From an uncultured cyanobacterium (lineage in GTDB: Bacteria > Cyanobacteriota > Cyanobacteriia > Phormidesmidales > Phormidesmidaceae): DNA of 7,295 nt. Of the stretch, positions 1-5,758 are shown one piece after another. Under the pieces are notes generated by a model. The model searched no databases. It was given only the letters and a program-made list of their open reading frames with translations, and was not told the origin of the DNA. The DNA is taken from contig CALHGI010000562.1 in assembly GCA_938029995.1 (NCBI GenBank), positions 1 to 7,295 on the forward strand, read 5' to 3'. The position numbers and the translations under genes are program-made. Each line of letters begins with the position of its first letter. Positions within the stretch are counted from its first letter, which is position 1.

Positions 1-503
1 CCTGGTTTCATCAGGTGGCGCATCATATAGCCTGGAATTAAAGTCTTGTATTCTTCATTGTGTGATACTGCATGCGGGCGTGGGCCAACAATAGACATAT
101 GTCCCTGCAGTACATTGAAAAACTGTGGCAGTTCATCCAAACTTGTTTTTCTGAGAAACTGTCCTATGCGGGTAACTCTGGGATCTTTTCGGTTTTTAAA
201 GATGTGCCCAACGGCCTCATTTTTTACTAAGTGCTTGAGCCTTTCCGCGTTGGTTACCATGGAGCGAAACTTTAGGATGCTAAACGGTTTACCCTTGAGT
301 CCACTGCGTCTTTGGGTGTAGAAAATGGGGCCAGGTGAATCTAAGCGGATGGCCAGTACGATGGGAAAAAAGAGAATAGCCGTAATTGACAGGCCCAGTA
401 AAGCACCGAGGATGTCTATACACCGTTTTCGCTTGCTGTGGACAGAGTAGTGGATGCCAGATTGGATGGCCTGGGGGATGGGGGAAGAGATCGAGAGTCG
501 CAT
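1..503 (-). CDS. Monotopic sugar-phosphate transferase (bacterial sugar transferase family), 3' end outside window
   Basis: Enzymes of this family move a sugar phosphate from a nucleotide sugar to undecaprenyl phosphate on the inner face of the membrane, the first step in building an exopolysaccharide or O-antigen repeat unit. Reading leftward from ATG 503-501, 167 codons are visible before the gene leaves the window. Residues about 29-53 form the hydrophobic membrane-anchoring helix. [13 protein letters not shown] (56-68) and FSILKFRSM (74-82) are family hallmarks. [15 protein letters not shown] (120-134) carries the catalytic Asp-Glu pair (D123, E124), and SIVGPRPH (137-144) is the nucleotide-binding GPRP segment. 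The short N-terminus lacks the extra four-helix domain of WbaP/WcaJ-type proteins, so this is the small form, usually about 200-230 residues. ATG 503 is the first ATG or GTG after the in-frame stop near 642; no strong ribosome binding site is seen. The sugar substrate cannot be told from the sequence. The family call is secure. Confidence 0.93.
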   Translation of the reverse strand, partial: MRLSISSPIPQAIQSGIHYSVHSKRKRCIDILGALLGLSITAILFFPIVLAIRLDSPGPIFYTQRRSGLKGKPFSILKFRSMVTNAERLKHLVKNEAVGHIFKNRKDPRVTRIGQFLRKTSLDELPQFFNVLQGHMSIVGPRPHAVSHNEEYKTLIPGYMMRHLMKP

Positions 504-1211
504 AGCGCAAAAGTTATTTGGGAGCAAGGTAGGCGGTAGCTGTACCCTTGCAAAAATCCATGGGCTCCTGTCGTGATCAAAAATGTTCAGTAATAACAGA
601 AACCTTGTAATACAGCTAAGAAGCGAATAACTTGTTGCGTACTATTGTCTCGTGTTCAATTTGTTTTATTATTGCTGGTCAAACCAGAATGATCTGGAAA
701 GAAATGGCTGGGTTTATAAAAGCTTTATCAACTTCATTAGTTGTTCGCACCCCATATGGTGCCTTGAACTATCGCTGATAGGGCCGATGGACCAGGTGGT
801 TACCCTGTGACCATATCAAGATGTTTTAAACTAAATCATCGTGGGGATAATCAACGCCCGTTTTTATACTGATATCCGCATGATGCAATGATGTTCAACA
901 GGTTTACTGTTTGTACGGAGTCGTACCATTATTAGCTTGGTAGATGATGGTTTTTAGGATGGAAGGCACTGGTTGCTGATTGTGACCGGTCTAATGACGG
1001 CGTGTTTGCAGGGTGCAGACCACTTGGGCACATTTTGTAGCCTGGATGGAGCTTTCTATGGCTGTGGGACTTTGGGACTGGGCAGATCAACGTATTTTTG
1101 CTTGCTGTGTCATGGGGTTTATGGTGCTGATTTCCTATAAATCCCCGGACATTTTGCCTAATCCGTGTAGAAGTCTATAAGCCAAGTCACGTTGTTTCTG
1201 TCTTCGTTGGT
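504..1211. other. Divergent spacer with small dyads, no established gene
   Basis: This stretch separates the leftward sugar transferase from the rightward coiled-coil gene and should hold both promoters, but no convincing -35/-10 pair was found. Small dyads are visible. CTGGT (675-679) can pair with ACCAG (683-687), and CCAGA (684-688) can pair with TCTGG (693-697), so the middle arm is shared. GCACC (747-751) pairs with GGTGC (758-762) around a CATATG core. GTACG (913-917) pairs with CGTAC (922-926) over four bases. A possible small ORF (1058-1180) is listed separately. No long reading frame, RNA gene or transposon remnant was recognised. Confidence 0.6.
1058..1180 (+). CDS. Possible small membrane peptide, 40 residues, uncertain
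   Basis: An ATG at 1058 opens 40 codons ending in TAA at 1178-1180, 31 nt before the start of the 386-residue gene and on the same strand. GGAG at 1048-1051 stands 6 nt before the ATG, better placed than any ribosome binding site at the larger genes here. A second in-frame ATG lies at 1046, and the frame is open back to 998. The peptide starts MAVGLWDWADQRIF, then has a hydrophobic stretch ACCVMGFMVLISY (about residues 15-27), long enough for a short membrane segment, and a tail SPDILPNPCRSL. It matches nothing I recognise. Against it: a 40-codon frame can arise by chance, and an overlapping 48-codon frame starting at ATG 994 is equally open. Confidence 0.22.
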   Translation: MAVGLWDWADQRIFACCVMGFMVLISYKSPDILPNPCRSL

Positions 1212-2372
1212 ATGACTTTCTCTTCTGATACTGATAATTCTCTTAAATCTTGGCAGTGGCTATTTGCCAATTGTTCGGATAATGATCTGCTCTACCAACG
1301 TCAAAACGAATATTTAGACTACAAAGATAGTACATCTGATATTGATTACTGGGCGGATGACCTATCAATGTCGTCCCCATCTTCGGCTCTTTGGCAATAC
1401 CATACAGCTTTGGCCCTTGGCGCAACGATGGTTTGTTCCGCTGGTGCCCTGATGCAGTATACCGAGACAGGGCTGTGGCAGCCCACCGATGTGACGGCTG
1501 GGGATGCTGGGACTACGGAGACGGTAAAGCGGGCGACGGATGATGCCCAGGTGACGACACCCCCCGTTGAAAATCCCCAGACCCAGGCTGCTGGATTGTT
1601 TAGTTCGGTGCGTGGGGACCGTGAGAATGACTGTAAGGATAGTACCTGCAAAGGTATTGCATTTATTGATCAGCAGTTGCCTGAGATCCAAGCTCAGGTG
1701 CGTCAGCTAAGGTCGGAAATGCAGTTGTTTCAGGCAAAGCATACGACCCAGAACTTACAAACCCATCGTACGGTGTTGGCTTATCGCAGTAGTGGTTTAG
1801 CGAATCGACAGGCTGAATTGGTGGTGCGATCGCAACAGCTCAGCCAGCAGTTTGCCATTACAACGTCCCTTCTTGCGCTGCAGCCAGACGAGGTAAACCA
1901 CATCACCAATCTGCTACAGGCAGATGCCAATTACCAACATCAGCTGCAACAGCTACAGTCCCTCGAAAATGCCATTGCGGATGAGTTTAGCAGTCCTGAT
2001 TTGGACAATACTCAGCTTGGGGAGCTTTATGCGGGTTACTATCAGATTGAAAACCAGCTGCGGCAGATCGCCCAATCCGTATTGGCAGACCACATCTATG
2101 TGGCCAGTCTTGAATCCCCTGATCCGCTGTGGCAGGAAGCCGCATATCAACAGCCCCTGCAGGAATTGATTGACCTGTCCCACCAGCATCACATGCTGAT
2201 GATGGAACAAAGTACGCTGGATCAAATTGCCATCAAGCTGACTGAACGGCGTACGGAACTAGCCAGTCTGTTAAAACAGTATGCGATGATGCAACACGAA
2301 TTGGATGGCCACAATCAGGTGCTACAGCAATATGTGGCGAAACGTCAGATCTTAAATAGTGAACTGACCTAG
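1212..2372 (+). CDS. Unrecognised single-pass membrane protein with long Gln-rich coiled coils
   Basis: I do not recognise this 386-residue protein. It begins with an acidic, Ser-rich segment (1-58), then a hydrophobic helix (about 60-82, ALWQYHTALALGATM and onward). Next come a Thr/Pro/Ala-rich low-complexity linker (about 90-130), a CKDSTC pair of cysteines (C141, C146) and long Gln-rich helical stretches with heptad-like leucine spacing (about 152-260 and 268-385). The layout suggests a type II membrane protein with the coiled coils outside the inner membrane and the cysteines able to form a disulfide; this topology is inferred. It resembles envelope scaffold or polysaccharide-export accessory proteins only in outline and lacks the second helix of Wzz-type copolymerases. 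ATG 1212 is the first start in frame after the stop at 1128-1130, and no clear Shine-Dalgarno precedes it. A HIP1 site lies inside at 1826-1833. A strong terminator follows 75 nt after the stop codon. Confidence 0.85.
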   Translation: MTFSSDTDNSLKSWQWLFANCSDNDLLYQRQNEYLDYKDSTSDIDYWADDLSMSSPSSALWQYHTALALGATMVCSAGALMQYTETGLWQPTDVTAGDAGTTETVKRATDDAQVTTPPVENPQTQAAGLFSSVRGDRENDCKDSTCKGIAFIDQQLPEIQAQVRQLRSEMQLFQAKHTTQNLQTHRTVLAYRSSGLANRQAELVVRSQQLSQQFAITTSLLALQPDEVNHITNLLQADANYQHQLQQLQSLENAIADEFSSPDLDNTQLGELYAGYYQIENQLRQIAQSVLADHIYVASLESPDPLWQEAAYQQPLQELIDLSHQHHMLMMEQSTLDQIAIKLTERRTELASLLKQYAMMQHELDGHNQVLQQYVAKRQILNSELT

Positions 2373-2447
2373 GCAAGTGGCTGAAACTGTTGTTAATCCC
2401 CATAGGGAGATCAGTCGAGTCTGCATCTAATGGCTTTCAATTCATAC

Positions 2448-2494
2448 CCCAAGAATGATGTCTTCTTTAAAGAAGACATCATTCTTGGGTTTTT
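2448..2494 (+). terminator. Intrinsic terminator with a 42-bp perfect palindrome
   Basis: Positions 2448-2468 (starting CCCAAGAATGATG) are the exact reverse complement of 2469-2489, with no mismatch and no spacer; the central TTTAAA would form the loop. Five T residues follow at 2490-2494. It lies 75 nt after the stop of the 386-residue gene, so it probably ends that transcript. The opposite strand has no T run after the stem. The stem is unusually long for a terminator. Confidence 0.85.
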
Positions 2495-2600
2495 AAATAG
2501 TCTCCAATGTATGGCTTTAATGACCAAAATAAACCCTATCTAAAATAGCCGAATCTTTCTGTTCTGAAGGCTGAATTTGTTTGTTTTGCGGCATTTTAAA

Positions 2601-2621
2601 TATCCTATATACGATAGGATA
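2601..2621. promoter_or_regulatory. Perfect 8+8 bp dyad, possible operator
   Basis: TATCCTAT (2601-2608) and ATAGGATA (2614-2621) are exact reverse complements separated by the five bases ATACG. A third copy of ATAGGATA stands alone at 2693-2700. The shape (8-bp arms, 21 bp in all) fits a binding site for a dimeric helix-turn-helix regulator, and it sits in the spacer upstream of the PTPA-CTERM gene. It is more than 500 bp from that start codon, so its target is uncertain. It is not followed by a T run, which argues against a terminator. Confidence 0.35.
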
Positions 2622-2986
2622 CCTAAACTACATAAAGGCCTGTGTTAGGAATGGATAAACATAGTAGCAAGGAATTGAAGGCAGATTTTCACATAGGATA
2701 AAGATCCCTTGAATAACCTATGGTAGTACTTCCAGATAATCAAAATACTTTGTTATAAAGATGTCAGGCATCAAGTGTAGTTCTCAATCTCAGGGTCAAA
2801 TGAATGATTTATCACTGGATTTAAGTAGTAAATACGCTCGGTATAGCAAGTTCTAAAATTATCTTGACTAAAAATCTTTAAGCATTTAGGCATGTATTAT
2901 ATTCTCCTATTTGGTTTGTTAAAGGTTCGTTTTTGAAAGATATTTTATTTTTAGCTTTCTGAAAATTATTCAACATTCTGAATAAA

Positions 2987-3064
2987 GGTGTAGGCCCTAA
3001 AAGGCTTTTCTACGTTATCCGTTTTGGTTTTAAGGAATTTTATGCCTTTAGGGTGTAGCTTTTC
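2987..3064 (+). promoter_or_regulatory. Paired repeats, possible structured 5' leader
   Basis: CCCTAAAAGGC (2995-3005) can pair with GCCTTTAGGG (3044-3053), giving ten base pairs with one bulged A and enclosing 38 nt. The same interval holds two direct repeats: GGTGTAG at 2987-2993 and 3052-3058, and GCTTTTC at 3004-3010 and 3058-3064. It ends about 80 nt before the ATG of the PTPA-CTERM gene, where a leader structure could influence translation or RNA stability. No known riboswitch class was recognised, and no T run follows. Confidence 0.3.
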
Positions 3065-3146
3065 CTAGGATCCATTTTTTCAAGCCGTCTGCCATCAATC
3101 AGTTTTATCTAGTTTGTGGTTTTATTGTTCTTTTTTGCTTGAGATT

Positions 3147-3698
3147 ATGTTCAAAAGAATTTCCTGTGCAGCCTTAGGAACGGTGACGGTGTTTTTGGCC
3201 TCGGCCATTGAACCTGCCCAGGCACTTAGCTTTCGCTCAAATAGCTACACTAGTTCGCCCACTTCAGGCTCCCTCAGCTCTTTTGGTAGCCAGCCTGCTG
3301 GCTTCGGGCAGTCTTCCTTTAGCAATAGTTCTCCTGATTTACTTTCACAGTCGACAGCAGGCTCAAGCCTTGGTGGCGGAAGTTTTATTGGGACTGAGAT
3401 GGGTATGATAGCGGCGTTGTTGCTTGCTATCGCTTGGGGCCTGGATACCACGGGCGATGGTGAAAGGACTGTTGTCCTGGGCGAGGGTATTACTAACCCC
3501 GGCAACCCAGATACCCCCGGCAACCCCGGCAACCCCGGTAACCCTGGCAACCCCGGTAATCCAGGTGACCCCGGTAACCCCGGCAATCCCGGCAATCCTA
3601 CTCCTGTTCCTACTCCTGCTCTCCTGCCTGGGTTGTTTGGCATGGGCGTTGCTGCTATCCGGAAGCGCAACAACCAGACCCAGGCTAACCAAGCCTAA
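3147..3698 (+). CDS. Secreted PTPA-CTERM sorting-domain protein with collagen-like Gly-Asn-Pro tract
   Basis: This 183-residue exported protein probably ends up at the cell surface or in the matrix. Residues 1-26 ([10 protein letters not shown] to EPAQA) are a typical signal peptide, with likely cleavage after A26. A Ser/Gly/Phe-rich segment follows (27-80), then a second hydrophobic stretch (about 84-98, [14 protein letters not shown]). Residues 117-151 are a Gly-Asn-Pro triplet tract. The C-terminus has [13 protein letters not shown] (155-167), a short hydrophobic helix and an Arg/Lys cluster (RKR, 172-174). This is the PTPA variant of the PEP-CTERM signals, which a membrane exosortase-type protease is thought to recognise. 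I chose ATG 3147 because it places the signal peptide at the N-terminus; an upstream TTG at 3114 would add eleven residues. No exosortase gene is visible nearby. The mature function is unknown. A terminator lies 150 nt downstream of the stop. Confidence 0.85.
   Translation: MFKRISCAALGTVTVFLASAIEPAQALSFRSNSYTSSPTSGSLSSFGSQPAGFGQSSFSNSSPDLLSQSTAGSSLGGGSFIGTEMGMIAALLLAIAWGLDTTGDGERTVVLGEGITNPGNPDTPGNPGNPGNPGNPGNPGDPGNPGNPGNPTPVPTPALLPGLFGMGVAAIRKRNNQTQANQA
3495..3599 (+). repeat. In-frame 9-bp tandem repeat encoding Gly-Asn-Pro
   Basis: The unit is GGYAAYCCN, repeated about eleven times in frame, with two variations (GAT ACC replacing a unit near the start and one GAC for AAC in the middle). 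It encodes residues 117-151 of the PTPA-CTERM protein. Third codon positions differ between units (GGC/GGT, AAC/AAT, CCC/CCT/CCA), so selection on the peptide rather than very recent slippage appears to maintain it. Such tracts often vary in copy number between strains. Confidence 0.9.
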
Positions 3699-4057
3699 TG
3701 TATCGATCGACCTCCGTTATTGCATGATTTTTTTTAATGTAGCTAGCCTGTGGGGATTGACGATCTACGGGCCTAGGGACATTAAGATCGTAATTTAAAC
3801 GCTTGTGCTAGAAGCTTTGTGAGGCTTCATGATTAATATCTTGGTAAGAAAACGAGCCCCCAACCAAACGAGGGAGCTCGTTTTTTGCCGTTGCTGATTT
3901 AGGGGATGAACCGATCTGGAAATGACGCGATACATCCGAATTTCGCAGCTCAAATCATACCGAGGATCAGCAGCGCCCGTTTTTTTATGGCAGCCTGCGG
4001 GCCAGAAATCAAAAGTCGCCTATACAATAAAAGCGTTCGTCAACTGAGCTTGGGGCT
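3699..4057. other. Spacer between the PTPA-CTERM and CIA30 genes
   Basis: The left half holds the terminator at 3848-3886. The right half precedes the CIA30 gene and contains TATACAAT at 4021-4028, a fair -10 box about 30 nt before the ATG, but no good -35 lies at the right distance. GAAGC (3811-3815) can pair with GCTTC (3824-3828) as a weak hairpin. No gene is seen. Confidence 0.5.
3848..3886 (+). terminator. Intrinsic terminator after the PTPA-CTERM gene
   Basis: AAAACGAGC (3849-3857) pairs exactly with GCTCGTTTT (3876-3884), and the neighbouring C and G runs (CCC with GGG) can extend the stem across one mismatch. Six T residues (3881-3886) follow on the plus strand. It stands 150 nt after the stop of the PTPA-CTERM gene and before the CIA30 gene, so it should separate their transcripts. 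Confidence 0.85.
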
Positions 4058-4726
4058 ATGCCAGAGCAAACTCGTCAATCGTGGGATTTCGGTCGCTTTT
4101 TTGACACCCTCAGTTACTTTGACGCTATTCCCATCGTTAGCTCACTGCAAAAAATGTTCTTTGGTTCACCACCGCCTCCACCGCCTCAGCTCCAGGCCAA
4201 CTTGGTCTTTGACTTTCGCCAGCCCACGGAACAAATGCGTGAGCTATGGGGAGCCCTAGATGATGTGGTGATGGGGGGTGTTAGCCAGAGCGGGACCCAG
4301 CTACAGCCCGAGGGATTAGCCTTTACGGGCTATGTGTCTACGGCTAATTCCGGTGGCTTTGCCTCGGTGCGCACCCGTAATTTTGAGCCCCCCTTAGCTC
4401 TGGGTGCTTACAGTGGTATTGAGCTGCGAGTGAAGGGGGATGGGCAGCGCTATAAATTCTTTTTACGTGACGGTGCGGGTTGGGACACCGTGGCCTATGC
4501 CTATTCGTTTGATACGGCTAACGGTGGCTGGGTAACGGTACGCATTCCCTTTGCCGATATGAAGGCAGTCCAGCGGGCCAGGGTAGTCCAGCGAGCGCCA
4601 ATTAATGCAGATCGGATCTACTCGCTACAAATTATGCTGAGTAAGTTTGAATACGACCGTCAGCTGAACCCACACTTTACGGCGGGGCCATTTCAGCTCC
4701 TGGTTGAGTCAGTCAAGGTCTATTAG
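4058..4726 (+). CDS. CIA30-family protein (NDUFAF1-like domain)
   Basis: The protein has 222 residues, and the CIA30 fold fills about 48-222. The family is named after a mitochondrial complex I assembly factor (NDUFAF1). Cyanobacterial and plastid relatives exist and are linked to complex assembly or RNA binding, so an assembly role for photosynthetic or NDH complexes is inferred only. The hallmark WGALDDVVMGGVSQS (64-78) is intact, followed by GGFASVRTR (99-107), GIELRVKGDGQRYKFFLRD (120-138) and the closing beta strands FQLLVESVKVY (212-222). Before the domain there is a hydrophobic patch (about 20-36) and a run of six prolines (38-43) that may act as a linker. No signal peptide is evident, so a cytoplasmic location is likely. 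ATG 4058 is the first start after an in-frame stop at 4028-4030, with GGGG just upstream. It converges on sodC. Confidence 0.88.
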   Translation: MPEQTRQSWDFGRFFDTLSYFDAIPIVSSLQKMFFGSPPPPPPQLQANLVFDFRQPTEQMRELWGALDDVVMGGVSQSGTQLQPEGLAFTGYVSTANSGGFASVRTRNFEPPLALGAYSGIELRVKGDGQRYKFFLRDGAGWDTVAYAYSFDTANGGWVTVRIPFADMKAVQRARVVQRAPINADRIYSLQIMLSKFEYDRQLNPHFTAGPFQLLVESVKVY

Positions 4727-4802
4727 TACGGGGCTTTGGCCTAAGGATGGTGCCTGGCATGGTTGGGACAGCCTTTAGCCATTCCTTGGGTGAGTGACGT
4801 CA

Positions 4803-4832
4803 AAGCCATACGCTAGCAATAGCGTATGGCTT
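4803..4832. terminator. 13-bp hairpin with GCAA loop between convergent genes
   Basis: AAGCCATACGCTA (4803-4815) and TAGCGTATGGCTT (4820-4832) are exact reverse complements around the four-base loop GCAA, a stable GNRA-type tetraloop on the plus strand. It lies 76 nt after the CIA30 stop and 29 nt beyond the sodC stop, where a shared terminator is expected. Neither strand has a real T run after the stem, so it may be an RNA 3'-end stabiliser or a factor-assisted terminator rather than a classical intrinsic one. Confidence 0.55.
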
Positions 4833-4861
4833 GAACTAGGGGCGCAAAGCTAAAATTTCAC

Positions 4862-5404
4862 CTACTCGCCAATAACGCCACAGGCGAGACGAGGTCCACC
4901 ACCGCCTAAGGGGGCAGGCTCATCGGAGAAATTGTCTCCATGCATATGCACCATTAGGGAGCGATTGTGGAGGAAGCCGGTTTCTAGGCGAGGAGCCAAG
5001 ACTGGGGTGGTTGCTGTACCGTCTTCTGCCACAAATAGTGGGGGCAGGTCGCCCAGGTGTCCAGCTCCATAGGGGCCTTCGTGAACCCCGGTCTCGAAGG
5101 GGTCGAAGTGGCCCCCTGCGGCTAACCCAGCAACGGGTTCGCCCTGTTTAAACCCGATGCCACAGGCCGGATTGCTATGGACGTGAAACCCATGCATCCC
5201 TGGGGTTAGGTTGGTGAGATTGGGGGTAATTACTAAGCCGTATCGAGTGTCCTCTAATGTGACGGTACCTACTGCAGGGCCAATGCCGCGACTATCGGTT
5301 AGATTAACGTCGACGGTGACAATGTGGTCATTTGCATAGGCTGGAGCTAAAGCGATAACTGTTACTAGGGCTGCCAGGGCAGCAAGGCGTAAGATTTTAG
5401 CCAT
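4862..5404 (-). CDS. sodC: Periplasmic Cu,Zn superoxide dismutase
   Basis: The enzyme converts superoxide to oxygen and hydrogen peroxide outside the cytoplasm. The product has 180 residues, a usual length for bacterial SodC. Residues 1-24 are a signal peptide (MAKILRLAAL to APAYA, cut probably before N25 or D26). All active-site residues can be placed: copper ligands H74 and H76 in HGFHVH, bridging H99 in GGHFDP, zinc ligands H108 (HEGP), H116 and D119 (HLGD), and copper ligand H153 in MVHMHGDNFSD. Disulfide cysteines are C81 and C175, and the guiding arginine is R172 in PRLACGVIGE. Nothing is missing, so it should be active. ATG 5404-5402 gives the signal peptide at the very start; no good ribosome binding site precedes it. 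The gene has its own 467-bp upstream spacer and probably its own promoter. No oxidative-stress operator was recognised. Confidence 0.97.
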   Translation of the reverse strand: MAKILRLAALAALVTVIALAPAYANDHIVTVDVNLTDSRGIGPAVGTVTLEDTRYGLVITPNLTNLTPGMHGFHVHSNPACGIGFKQGEPVAGLAAGGHFDPFETGVHEGPYGAGHLGDLPPLFVAEDGTATTPVLAPRLETGFLHNRSLMVHMHGDNFSDEPAPLGGGGPRLACGVIGE

Positions 5405-5619
5405 TATGGGGGAAATTTGCGTTTAGGATTTTGATCGGGGATGTTGCTGATTTTCGGGATGGGTGAATTTAGAAAACCCTGCCATAGTGCTCTGGGGACA
5501 GATCGGGGTATTCCCTCCATCAGCAACGGCTCATTGTGGGAGCGTTGTTAGAGTAAGCGCTGGGCATTAATCACCCATGAGAGCTGCCGAATAATTAGCT
5601 TGGAACTGTAACGTTCTAC

Positions 5620-5655
5620 CTGTGGTTAGGACTGTGATCAGTCCCCCTTCCACAG
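5620..5655. other. Two-part stem-loop upstream of sodC
   Basis: CTGTGG (5620-5625) pairs with CCACAG (5650-5655), and inside it GGACTG (5629-5634) pairs with CAGTCC (5639-5644) over the loop TGAT. The two stems are joined by an internal loop of 3 and 5 bases. Either strand could form it. It lies 216 bp before the sodC start and has no T run after it. It may be a regulatory RNA element or a DNA operator; the role is unknown. Confidence 0.35.
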
Positions 5656-5725
5656 CAGAGAGTTAAACTTTGGGCGATTTCTTTAAAGTCTAGAAGAAAG
5701 TTTTAAAGTGTTTCTGCTCAACAAC

Positions 5726-5758
5726 GTTGGCGAGAAAAAGCAACAATTTCTCGCCAAC
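5726..5758. other. 12-bp hairpin in the transporter 3' region
   Basis: GTTGGCGAGAAA (5726-5737) and TTTCTCGCCAAC (5747-5758) are exact reverse complements around a nine-base loop. It lies 113 nt past the stop of the leftward transporter gene, a fair place for a transcript end. After the stem the leftward strand reads GTTGTTGAG with no solid T run, so it is not a standard intrinsic terminator. It may act with a factor or protect the mRNA end. Confidence 0.45.

Larger units (their letters stand above)
2373..3146. other. AT-rich spacer upstream of the PTPA-CTERM gene
   Basis: This spacer contains the terminator at 2448-2494, the dyad at 2601-2621 with a further half-site at 2693-2700, and paired repeats at 2987-3064, all listed separately. 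It is visibly richer in A and T than the flanking genes. A TTGACT at 2864-2869 and a TATTAT at 2895-2900 look like promoter parts but are 25 nt apart, too far for a standard promoter, so no promoter is called. A 31-codon frame (2761-2856) was seen and not accepted. No longer gene is visible on either strand. Confidence 0.6.

Noticed and set aside
289..510. Minus-strand frame of 73 codons at the left end
   Set aside because: It is out of frame with the sugar transferase, whose conserved motifs lie in the frame starting at 503; the plus-strand frame 46-321 is a shadow of the same gene.
994..1140. 48-codon frame starting at ATG 994 and overlapping the 1058 frame
   Set aside because: There is no Shine-Dalgarno ahead of it, its composition is unremarkable and it is not conserved-looking. 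The 1058 frame has the better start signal, and only that one is listed.
2761..2856. 31-codon frame MSGIKCSSQSQG... in the AT-rich spacer
   Set aside because: It is short, has no good ribosome binding site or recognisable feature, and can be expected by chance.
2864..2900. TTGACT and TATTAT as a promoter for the PTPA-CTERM gene
   Set aside because: The boxes are 25 nt apart instead of about 17, so they do not form a standard promoter.
3114..3146. Upstream TTG start for the PTPA-CTERM protein
   Set aside because: It would put eleven extra residues before a normal signal peptide. ATG 3147 gives a standard Lys/Arg-led signal sequence.
3495..3599. Tandem repeat considered as a CRISPR or intergenic repeat array
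   Set aside because: The units are 9 bp with no spacers and stay in frame inside a protein gene, so it is a coding tandem repeat.
3245..3673. Antisense open frame over the PTPA-CTERM gene that reads as a (Gly-Leu-Pro)n collagen-like protein
   Set aside because: The complement of a GGYAAYCCN repeat automatically reads Gly-Leu-Pro, and the frame is free of stops for that reason. The sense strand has the signal peptide and sorting tail, so the antisense frame is a shadow.
3906..4259. Plus-strand frame of 117 codons overlapping the start of the CIA30 gene
   Set aside because: It is read in another frame, has no recognisable motif, and overlaps the intact CIA30 hallmark region.
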